From the NCBI RefSeq assembly GCF_000338875.1, contig NZ_AOMO01000024.1:248001-312000 (forward strand): 64,000 nt of DNA. The letters are read 5' to 3'. The notes beneath the pieces are model-generated. The model did not search any database, was not told the DNA's origin, and worked only from the letters and a program-made list of their open reading frames with translations. Within the stretch, counting starts at the first letter, position 1, and the number at the start of each line of letters is the position of its first letter. This document shows positions 57,541-64,000 of this stretch, one piece after another. Origin of the DNA: Vibrio mimicus CAIM 602. GTDB taxonomy: Bacteria > Pseudomonadota > Gammaproteobacteria > Enterobacterales > Vibrionaceae. The translations under genes were made by a program, and so were the position numbers.

Positions 57541-58545
57541 ATGAAAAATGTACACTTTTGTCTCGCTACTCTGCTTTTTTCCTCTCTGTCACAGGTTACT
57601 CACGCTCAAAGCTTTTCGGATAAAAATCAACCGGGGTGGGACGTTACGTTAAGCCTCAACAGTTTTTACGTGCGTAGTCAGTCGCAAATGAACACCAATG
57701 ATGACAATGCCGTAACCGAGAATTTGCAGCAATCCGGACAGAGCACTGCTGAATTGTTGTTTGCTCCGTTAGGAAATATTCAATACACCTTTGCTTCTGG
57801 AAACACTCAGCTTTTTGCAGGTCAAAGTTCGGATCAAATCATTGAAGGGCATCTACAAGCGGAACTCGGCGTGACCCATAGATTTGATAGATTGGGTGAA
57901 ATTACGCTAGCCTATTTTCCCTCTCTGCCAGGGGTGAACGAGACATGGCGTGACCCCTACCTAACGCAAACGGCAAGATCAGCTACTGACATTAGCGCGC
58001 AAGGTGGACGCTTAGCTTATACCGCCCCTTTCGCATTTCCGCTGACTCTGCGCTATGCCTACCTAGACTATCAAGTCGACGAAGAACAAAGTGGCACAGT
58101 GTCTGGGTTAAGTAACGAGCAAACCGCTCTGTTGAATCGTAACAGCGACTATCAAAGGGTTTCCGCGGAGGTTTCTTTACCATTTAGCCGCTCTTGGTCT
58201 TTAGTGCCAAAAATCAGTTATACCCAACGGGACGCTCAGGGTGATGCTTTTGATTTTACTGCCTTCGACTATCAGCTAGGAATCAATACCTTTGCAGGTC
58301 CACAAGCGCTATTTTTAACCTTCAGTTATGGTCAAGAGGACTACAACACCGCACACCCCATCTTTGCAGCAGCGAGAGAGGCGGATCGCTGGAGTGCATT
58401 TGCGCTTTATGTCTACCGTGCTCCCTTCGGCTGGAACAATGTGGCAATTAATGCGATGGCAGGATTCAGTGAAACCAATGACGCAATCACGTTTTTTGAC
58501 CAGCAATCAACCTTCCTTTCAACAGGTATCGCTTTTAATTTCTAG
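57541..58545 (+). CDS. DUF2860-family outer-membrane protein
   Basis: The protein has 334 residues with a signal peptide (cleavage near THA-QS). Alternating beta-strand patterns and a C-terminal Phe (AFNF) indicate an outer-membrane beta-barrel. It fits the DUF2860 family found mainly in Vibrionaceae. Function is unknown. It has its own TATAAT -10 element and stands alone. Confidence 0.82.
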   Translation: MKNVHFCLATLLFSSLSQVTHAQSFSDKNQPGWDVTLSLNSFYVRSQSQMNTNDDNAVTENLQQSGQSTAELLFAPLGNIQYTFASGNTQLFAGQSSDQIIEGHLQAELGVTHRFDRLGEITLAYFPSLPGVNETWRDPYLTQTARSATDISAQGGRLAYTAPFAFPLTLRYAYLDYQVDEEQSGTVSGLSNEQTALLNRNSDYQRVSAEVSLPFSRSWSLVPKISYTQRDAQGDAFDFTAFDYQLGINTFAGPQALFLTFSYGQEDYNTAHPIFAAAREADRWSAFALYVYRAPFGWNNVAINAMAGFSETNDAITFFDQQSTFLSTGIAFNF

Positions 58546-58558
58546 ACTCTGAAAACCG

Positions 58559-58592
58559 GACTGAGGTCGCTGCTTGTTAGTCGGCCTCAGTC
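58559..58592 (+). terminator. hairpin after DUF2860 gene
   Basis: GACTGAGG and CCTCAGTC are perfect 8-base arms around an 18-base loop, 14 bases past the stop. No T run follows. Confidence 0.45.
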
Positions 58593-58696
58593 TGCTTAGC
58601 AAACCACCACCAGCAAATCCAAAACCTATCCTTACCTTTTTTATTTCACGCTTCAACCGCTAAACTTACGCCTCTATTTTGTTGATTGAGACCACT

Positions 58697-59514
58697 ATGA
58701 CCTTTTTGTGCCCCCTTTGTGAGCAGCCTCTGACGCTTAACCAAAACACGTATTCCTGCGTCCATCGTCACCAGTTTGACGTGGCAAAAGAAGGCTATGT
58801 CAACCTGATGCCAGTTCAGCATAAGCGCTCCAAAGATCCCGGTGACAGCAAAGAGATGACTCAAGCACGCCGGCGTTTTTTACAAACGGGCCATTACGCA
58901 CCAATGCGTGAAAAAGTCGCCGAGCTTTGCCAAAAATACTTAACTGGCCATCAACAGACGCTGCTTGATATCGGCTGTGGAGAGGGCTACTACACAGATT
59001 TTTTCGCCAAAGCTCTGCAAAAACAAGATGATTCTGCCAAACGTTTGGGCTAGATATTTCCAAAGTTGCCATTCGTTACGCCGCAAAACGCTACCCAGAA
59101 TGCCAGTTTGCCGTCGCATCCAGCCATCGCCTACCCTTTGCAGAACAAAGCATAGATGGCGTGATCCGCATCTACGCGCCATGCAAAGACACCGAATTAG
59201 AACGTTGCGTTAAAATGGGCGGTATTGTAATCACCGTAACTCCAGCTGCTCGTCATCTTTATCAATTCAAACAAGGGATCTACGATCAAGTTCGCTTACA
59301 TGAGGAACAACCAGAAGCTCTGGCTGGATTTGAACTGGTTGAAGAATGCAAGCTTCACTACCCAATGACACTCAGCGGTGCAGAGGCCGCGGATTTGCTA
59401 CAAATGACGCCCTTTGCATGGCGAGCGAGCGACACATTTAAAACTCATGTCAGTACCAGTGCAACCTTCGAATGTGAAGCCGATTTTATGCTTCGGGTTT
59501 ACCTAAGAAAATAA
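58697..59514 (+). pseudogene. rlmA: rlmA (23S rRNA m1G745 methyltransferase), disrupted by a 1-base frameshift
   Basis: RlmA methylates G745 of 23S rRNA with S-adenosylmethionine. The first frame (58697-59053) has the zinc-binding CPLCEQPL...YSCVHRHQF and the SAM motif [12 protein letters not shown]. The second frame resumes at [28 protein letters not shown] and ends LRVYLRK at 59514. Adding one base in the TTTGGG run at 59044-59049 joins them as in E. coli (TFGLDVSK) and gives 272 residues. As written, the product ends at about 118 residues, shortly after the first SAM motif. Confidence 0.9.
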
Positions 59515-59592
59515 CTGATAATAGTTCTCATTAATTTGCATAAGTCTGTGGCCTCCATTACCATGTTCAGGGTATTTATGGAGGCCATTGTT

Positions 59593-60513
59593 ATGCGTGT
59601 TATTGCGGCACTTTCTCTTACTCTTAGCCTGATTGGCTGTGCGTCTACACCATCGGACATCAGCACATTCTATGATTATCAACTCGCTACCCCCAAAGGT
59701 GAGCGGATCTCTATCCAGAATCTACCTGCTGATATTGAAAATGCCAATGTCATTTTGATTGGTGAGTGGCATACCCATGCTGGCATCCACCGTTTTCAAA
59801 CCGATTTACTCCAGCAGATGGTAGAAAATGGACACCCAATGGCCCTTTCAATGGAGCAATTCGCTCGCGATGCTCAACCTGTACTTGATGAGTATTTGGC
59901 TGGCGAGATTGGTGAGCAATACTTGATTCAAAAAGCCAATGCTTGGCCCAATTACGAAAGTGATTATCGCCCTCTTGTTGAATTCGCAAAGAGCCAACAA
60001 TTACCTATTATTGCAGCTAATGCCCCCAAGCCGATTGTGCGTTGTATAGGCAGAGTGGGCATTGACTACATTGAGCGTTTAACACCAGACCAACGCCAAT
60101 TGATTGCAGCCGAGATCAATACTCAAGATTCGCCTTACAAAAGCACTTTTATGGCTTCCATGCACCATGGCAATCCTGCTCAAAATGAAAATCAGTTTGC
60201 TGCTCAAGTCACTTGGGATGAAACCATGGCAGAGAGTATCGTTCGCTATCTCAGAACCAACCCTGAGCGTAAAGTGCTGCACATTGCTGGCATGTTCCAC
60301 ACTCAACAGGGGTTAGGTACCGCGGCATCGATTTTGCGTCGTAATCCTAATCTTAAAGTCGTTATCATCACCCCAGTTGGCGATATCACAACCAAAAGTG
60401 ACGATTACCAGTTGCAGGTGTTGACTCCCCCAGTCCGTTACGTACAAAAGGCTCACCAAGCCGAAGCCATTAAAGCATTGAAAAATCGCAATACAGATCT
60501 CGTTTGCGAATAA
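59593..60513 (+). CDS. ChaN-like haem-binding lipoprotein
   Basis: The protein has 306 residues. The lipoprotein signal ends LIGC. The ChaN/DUF399 fold (PF04187) is shown by VILIGEWHTHAGIH near the start, SMEQFARDAQ, and KVLHIAGMFHTQQGLG toward the end. Family members bind haem as dimers and are linked to iron uptake. No Fur box or haem genes are evident nearby. The ATG at 59593 follows GGAGG; upstream in-frame Met codons lack a ribosome site. Confidence 0.85.
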   Translation: MRVIAALSLTLSLIGCASTPSDISTFYDYQLATPKGERISIQNLPADIENANVILIGEWHTHAGIHRFQTDLLQQMVENGHPMALSMEQFARDAQPVLDEYLAGEIGEQYLIQKANAWPNYESDYRPLVEFAKSQQLPIIAANAPKPIVRCIGRVGIDYIERLTPDQRQLIAAEINTQDSPYKSTFMASMHHGNPAQNENQFAAQVTWDETMAESIVRYLRTNPERKVLHIAGMFHTQQGLGTAASILRRNPNLKVVIITPVGDITTKSDDYQLQVLTPPVRYVQKAHQAEAIKALKNRNTDLVCE

Positions 60514-60543
60514 ATCTATCTTCTCTTCTATCAAACGCTCAAA

Positions 60544-60572
60544 ACAGGCATAGCATTTGCCTGTCTGTTTTT
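60544..60572 (+). terminator. terminator of ChaN-like gene
   Basis: ACAGGCA-TAGCATT-TGCCTGT is a 7-base stem followed by CTGTTTTTC. Confidence 0.75.
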
Positions 60573-60652
60573 CACACATAAAGTGTAAAAAGCACGCAAG
60601 TTTTATTACGTGCGGTCGATATATGATCAGAGTAATGACTTAGGAGAGATGT

Positions 60653-61009
60653 ATGAACCCAGTAGGCGCAGGATCAGTGCATCATTTGCCATCCCCTCAA
60701 GCGGTGAAATCTCAGGCACCTGCTAAGCCAGAAACAGCCCCTGCCCCATTAAAAGTGGAACAGAATAAAGTCACCTTGTCTGAAGAAGGCAAAGCCTTGC
60801 TTGCCGCTTTACAGGAGATCGAGAAAGAGGGTAAAGCGGCTGAAAATAAAGATAAAACCGTTGGAGACAAGGTTGAATCATTCACTTATGGCGCACTAGG
60901 AATGAATCATCCAGATAAAGTAAAAGAGGTAGAAGACACTTCTTACTCTGCGGGGCAATATCTTTCCGCAGCGGCAACTGTAGGCGGCATTATTTTAGCT
61001 CTGCTGTAA
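60653..61009 (+). CDS. hypothetical 118-residue protein with C-terminal hydrophobic segment
   Basis: I do not recognise this protein. It has a Pro/Ala/Lys-rich first third, a helical middle (VTLSEEGKALLAALQEIEKEG) and a final hydrophobic helix (SAAATVGGIILALL) that could be a tail anchor. There is no signal peptide. The ATG follows TAGGAGAG. It is single, with hairpins on both sides. Confidence 0.65.
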   Translation: MNPVGAGSVHHLPSPQAVKSQAPAKPETAPAPLKVEQNKVTLSEEGKALLAALQEIEKEGKAAENKDKTVGDKVESFTYGALGMNHPDKVKEVEDTSYSAGQYLSAAATVGGIILALL

Positions 61010-61020
61010 ATAACCATTCA

Positions 61021-61045
61021 TTGTGGCAGTTATTTGCTGCCACAA
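61021..61045 (+). terminator. hairpin after hypothetical gene
   Basis: TTGTGGCAG and CTGCCACAA are perfect 9-base arms with a 7-base loop; the T run is missing. Confidence 0.5.
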
Positions 61046-61119
61046 ATGATGAAAGTTGATTGACTCGAGAGGTCAACATCCCTAGATTCTTGGGTTTTAA
61101 TCCATCGAAGATCGACTTT

Positions 61120-61437
61120 ATGTGTGAAATATTTGCCAATCAACCTAAAGAAAATTACCAGTTTATTACCCGTTCAGTGCGTATCGATGGCCATGCGACA
61201 AGCGTAAAGCTAGAAGCCAGCTTCTGGAATATTTTAGAAGAAATTGCACAAGCCCAATCCATGTCACTTCCTAAATTCATAGGCCTCATTTATCGAGAAG
61301 CACTTGAATATACTGGGGACATCACCAATTTTGCTTCTTTATTGCGTTGCGCTTGCCTAATCTATCTACGTGATCCTACTGATGTTATGACTCATGTTCG
61401 TAGTCAACTACTTGCAAGTCGCACATCTACTGTGTAA
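61120..61437 (+). CDS. ribbon-helix-helix protein (RHH_4 type)
   Basis: The protein has 105 residues. It starts MCEIFANQP, then has RSVRIDGHATSVKLEASFW, the RHH_4 (PF13467) core. Proteins of this family resemble ribbon-helix-helix DNA-binding proteins, but targets are unknown. The ATG at 61120 gives the family's usual MCE start; a TTG at 61060 would add 20 residues. The ribosome site is weak either way. Confidence 0.72.
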   Translation: MCEIFANQPKENYQFITRSVRIDGHATSVKLEASFWNILEEIAQAQSMSLPKFIGLIYREALEYTGDITNFASLLRCACLIYLRDPTDVMTHVRSQLLASRTSTV

Positions 61438-61543
61438 CTCCAGCAAGCGGTAAACCTCGTCACGAAAAGGCGCTGTCGTACTCAAGTACTACCACCAACC
61501 ACTTCAAGATCATTAGTCTTTACTCCAATTCGCTGGAGGAAAC

Positions 61544-61939
61544 ATGACTAAACTGATCCACACTATGCTTCGCGTTAACGATTTAGAACGCTCAATCCAC
61601 TTTTATCAGCAAGCATTAGAACTTGATGTACGTGCACAATACATTTTTGACACCTTCACTCTCACTTACCTCGGCAACGAACAGACAGAAGTAGAACTGG
61701 AGCTAACGTATAACCACAATCAATCGGAGCCTTATCTTCTCGGTAATGCTTACGGACACGTTGCAGTCAGTGTGTCAGACATCGATACAACTCATCGACA
61801 ACTCATTGAAAAAGGCTTGCAGCCCAGTGACATAAAAGTGCTGGATCATCACGGACGACACCTCGCAACTTTCTTTTTTCTTACTGATCCAGACGGTTAC
61901 AAAATTGAGTTTTTGCAACGTCAGGGCCGCTATCTATAA
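61544..61939 (+). CDS. glyoxalase/VOC-family protein, GloA-like
   Basis: The protein has 131 residues and resembles lactoylglutathione lyase: LIHTMLRVNDLERSIHFY, VELELTYN, GNAYGHVAVSVSD and DPDGYKIEFL. His6, a Glu in the ELELTYN strand, the His in GHVAV and the Glu in KIEFL match the metal ligands of GloA in place. A methylglyoxal-detoxifying role is plausible but GloA proper may lie elsewhere. It is 20 bases upstream of the ABM-domain gene and likely co-transcribed. Confidence 0.85.
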   Translation: MTKLIHTMLRVNDLERSIHFYQQALELDVRAQYIFDTFTLTYLGNEQTEVELELTYNHNQSEPYLLGNAYGHVAVSVSDIDTTHRQLIEKGLQPSDIKVLDHHGRHLATFFFLTDPDGYKIEFLQRQGRYL

Positions 61940-61959
61940 CAATTACAGAGGAAATAACC

Positions 61960-62247
61960 TTGATCCATTTAACCGCAACATTGCACGCTAAAGCTGACCA
62001 CAAACAAGCCGTTCGCCAATTGGCGCAAGGAATGCTAGCTCCAACTCGCCAAGAACCCGGCTGCGTTCGTTACGAGCTATTTGAACAACAAGCCACGGAG
62101 GGAGTATTCCTTTTCCAAGAGCAGTTTGTTGATCAAGCCGCTTTTGACAGCCATTGCCAAAGCGAACACTTTCAACAATTTATTGCAGCTCTTAACGGCT
62201 TACTAGCCGATGAACCTGTACTGCAGTTTTATTCTTCACTGAGCTAA
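61960..62247 (+). CDS. antibiotic biosynthesis monooxygenase (ABM) domain protein
   Basis: The protein has 95 residues with the ABM ferredoxin-like fold (PF03992): QEPGCVRYELFEQ and FLFQEQFVDQAAFDSHCQSEHF. Related small enzymes include YgiN-type quinol monooxygenases. The start is a TTG with AGAGGAAA at good spacing. It follows the VOC gene as its operon partner. Confidence 0.85.
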   Translation: MIHLTATLHAKADHKQAVRQLAQGMLAPTRQEPGCVRYELFEQQATEGVFLFQEQFVDQAAFDSHCQSEHFQQFIAALNGLLADEPVLQFYSSLS

Positions 62248-62255
62248 TAATAAGA

Positions 62256-62285
62256 AAAGGCACTCAATGAGTGCCTTCTATATTT
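62256..62285 (+). terminator. bidirectional terminator between ABM gene and cheV
   Basis: AAGGCACTC-AAT-GAGTGCCTT is a perfect 9-base stem, with TTCTATATTT on the plus side and TTTTC on the minus side. Confidence 0.82.
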
Positions 62286-62307
62286 CTGTTCGATCAATGA
62301 ACAATGC

Positions 62308-63252
62308 TCAGGAGAGTACTTCCCTCAATCTTTCCTGAGCAACTTGTACCAACAAGTCTGGTTGGAACTTGGAAATAAAGCGATTACAGCCCACTTTCTG
62401 CACCATCGCCTCGTTGAAGCTACCACTGAGTGATGTGTTAAGGGTGATAAACAGATCCTTCATTCTTGGATCATTACGAATTTCGTGAGTCAATTTATAG
62501 CCATCCATCTCTGGCATTTCAGCATCCGTAATCATCATCAGCAGTTCTTTGTAGATGTTTTTACCTTGATCACACCAAGATTTCAGAAGATGCAGGGCTT
62601 CCAATCCATCCCGACACTCAATAATGTTCAAACCAAGCTGTGAAAGCGTATCCTTAACTTGGTTTCTGGCAGTTGAAGAATCATCCACGATCAGTACTGT
62701 GCGTCCAGACATATCATTGAGAAGCTCATGATCCAGCACTTCTTCGGAGATGGAAACATCATAATGGACAATTTCTGCTAGCACTTTCTCAACGTCAATA
62801 ATCTCAACAATCTGAGTATTGCCCTGCTCTTTCACATGTGTGATCGCAGTAAGGTAATTCGCTCTTCCTGCCGATTTTGGTGGCGGTTGAATTTCAGTCC
62901 ATGCGGTATTGATGATGTTGCGAACTTGCCCCACCAAAAAACCCTGCACAGTACGGTTATATTCGGTGATGATGAGATTTTGCTCGGTGTCCTGAGCCCG
63001 ACGAGGTGGGAAGCCAATGGCTGAACGCAAATCGATAACAGGTACAGGCTCACCACGCAGGGAAGCCACACCAGTAATATGCGGATGCGAGCCCGGCATC
63101 TTAGTCAAAAGTGGGACTTTGATGACTTCTTTGACTTTAAAAACGTTTATCGCGAAGACCTGACGACTATTGAGACTAAACAGTAAAAGCTCTAGTCGGT
63201 TTTCACCGACCAAATTAGTCCGTTGGTCTACCGTGTTTAAAACACCTGACAT
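62308..63252 (-). CDS. cheV: chemotaxis coupling protein CheV
   Basis: CheV couples receptors to CheA and is tuned by phosphorylation. The protein has 314 residues: a CheW-like domain (about 18-162, with HPHITGVASLRGEPVPVIDL) and a response-receiver domain (about 184-310). The acidic pocket is VDD (189-191), the phosphate-accepting Asp is Asp243 in ITDAEMPEMDG, and the ISKF Lys is near the end. No cheAY cluster lies in the window; Vibrio genomes carry several cheV genes. Confidence 0.93.
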   Translation of the reverse strand: MSGVLNTVDQRTNLVGENRLELLLFSLNSRQVFAINVFKVKEVIKVPLLTKMPGSHPHITGVASLRGEPVPVIDLRSAIGFPPRRAQDTEQNLIITEYNRTVQGFLVGQVRNIINTAWTEIQPPPKSAGRANYLTAITHVKEQGNTQIVEIIDVEKVLAEIVHYDVSISEEVLDHELLNDMSGRTVLIVDDSSTARNQVKDTLSQLGLNIIECRDGLEALHLLKSWCDQGKNIYKELLMMITDAEMPEMDGYKLTHEIRNDPRMKDLFITLNTSLSGSFNEAMVQKVGCNRFISKFQPDLLVQVAQERLREVLS

Positions 63253-63350
63253 ACGAATTTCCGTTAAATGAATACCTTGGTAACAGTATAGTCCCTAGGT
63301 ATGAATGTAAATGTAAGCAAGGTTGAATTTCTTACTAATGTAGTTATCGA

Positions 63351-63998
63351 TTATCCTTCGACCACTTTCATTAAGAGTAGACCATCATAGAGCGCCTGTT
63401 TGATCAAAGCCGCACCCGGCATAGTCGCCTGTTTGTAAAAACGCGATTCCACCAACTGAAGATCCTGATGGTACACTGGCAAACTCTGTTCACGAATGCA
63501 CTGTTCAATAGAGGGGTATAAAATCGCTTTGGCTTGATTAATTACACCGCCAATCAAGACCTTATCAGGATTGAACAGGTTAATTACGATAGCGATAGCG
63601 GCCCCTAAATAGCGGCCAAGTTGTTGAATCACATCAACGGCTAGTGGGTCACCATCTGCAGCCGCAGCGCAAATGTCTTCAATCGAGATATCTTCAATTG
63701 CCTCAAGGCAACTTGGCTCTCCAGCCGAAATTCTTGATTTCACTTGGTCACGAATCGCCTGTGAGGATGCCACGGTCTCTAAACAGCCATAGTTTCCGCA
63801 GTGACAACGCTTTCCATTCGGGTCAATTTGGATATGCCCTAATTCACCTATGTTGCCATGCCGGCCTTGCAGCACTCTTCCATCAAGGACAATCCCAGCA
63901 CCCAACCCATGATGAATCGAAATCAGCACGGAATTATCAACATCTTGGGAATGACCAAACAGTTTTTCAGCCAAAGCCCATGCCCTAGTATCGTTGGC
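63351..63998 (-). CDS. mlc: ROK-family transcriptional repressor (Mlc/NagC type), N-terminus outside window
   Basis: Only the C-terminal 216 residues are in the window; the reading frame stays open to the last base on the minus strand. The ROK zinc motif GHIQIDPNGKRCHCGNYGCLETVAS and the sugar/ATP-fold ending GAALIKQALYDG are clear. Mlc and NagC repress sugar-uptake genes such as ptsG or nag genes. This fragment does not settle which of the two it is; the cheV neighbour gives no hint. Confidence 0.82.
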   Translation of the reverse strand, partial: ANDTRAWALAEKLFGHSQDVDNSVLISIHHGLGAGIVLDGRVLQGRHGNIGELGHIQIDPNGKRCHCGNYGCLETVASSQAIRDQVKSRISAGEPSCLEAIEDISIEDICAAAADGDPLAVDVIQQLGRYLGAAIAIVINLFNPDKVLIGGVINQAKAILYPSIEQCIREQSLPVYHQDLQLVESRFYKQATMPGAALIKQALYDGLLLMKVVEG

Positions 63999-64000
63999 AA

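Overview
The window is a stretch of gammaproteobacterial chromosome, almost certainly from Vibrio and most probably Vibrio cholerae chromosome 1. This rests on the gene order I recognise: a chitinase with CBM5/12 modules, minCDE, a divergent sutR/ydcO-type pair, menFDHBCE, alaA-yfbR-dgt, tapT/rhombosortase, rnd-fadD, yoaA-tsaB-slp, purU, fadH, sppA-ansA, msrB, gapA-yeaD, cheV and a Mlc/NagC-type repressor. Vibrio-typical families (DUF2860, DUF2989, OpgC-like) and ERIC-type intergenic repeats agree with this. No database search was possible.

Layout. Bases 1-10,000 hold secreted and envelope functions. There is the 3' part of a chitin-binding metalloprotease, a PAP2 phosphatase, a LysE-type exporter, an OpgC-like membrane protein, tRNA-Arg(UCU), folD with a perfect PurR box, and a multi-module GH18 chitinase. 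Bases 10,000-23,000 carry a frameshifted NupC-type transporter, a LysR regulator, a lytic transglycosylase, ycgL, minCDE, an NlpE-like lipoprotein, a Tim44-domain protein, a TetR plus MFS-PlsC fusion operon, and a chemoreceptor. Bases 22,900-34,000 carry an XRE-cupin regulator and BenE-type transporter with twin operators, the menaquinone operon menFDHBCE (menD frameshifted), alaA and yfbR. Bases 34,000-47,000 carry dgt, tapT, rhombosortase, an M3 peptidase, rnd, fadD and the yoaA-tsaB-hypothetical-slp-hydrolase operon. Bases 47,000-64,000 carry purU, fadH (with a FadR box), sppA, ansA, yeaC, msrB, gapA, yeaD, a DUF2860 porin-like protein, a frameshifted rlmA, a ChaN-like lipoprotein, small proteins, cheV and a ROK repressor cut by the window end.

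How the genes work together. One-carbon and purine metabolism (folD, purU, the nucleoside transporter) is tied by PurR-like boxes. Fatty-acid use (fadD, fadH) is linked by function, with a clear FadR box at fadH. Chitin use is represented by the chitinase and the chitin-binding protease. Nucleotide pool control appears as adjacent yfbR and dgt. Menaquinone synthesis is a single tight operon.

I see no prophage, integron attC array, CRISPR array or transposase gene. This is mostly ordinary core genome. The most notable observations are three genes (nupC-type, menD, rlmA) that each lack exactly one base, the twin 16-bp palindromes between the sutR/ydcO-type genes, ERIC-type elements sitting on the stop codons of neighbouring genes, a chitin-targeted protease with an atypical zinc motif, a duplicated chemoreceptor sensor, and a multi-stem terminator or possible small RNA after yeaD.
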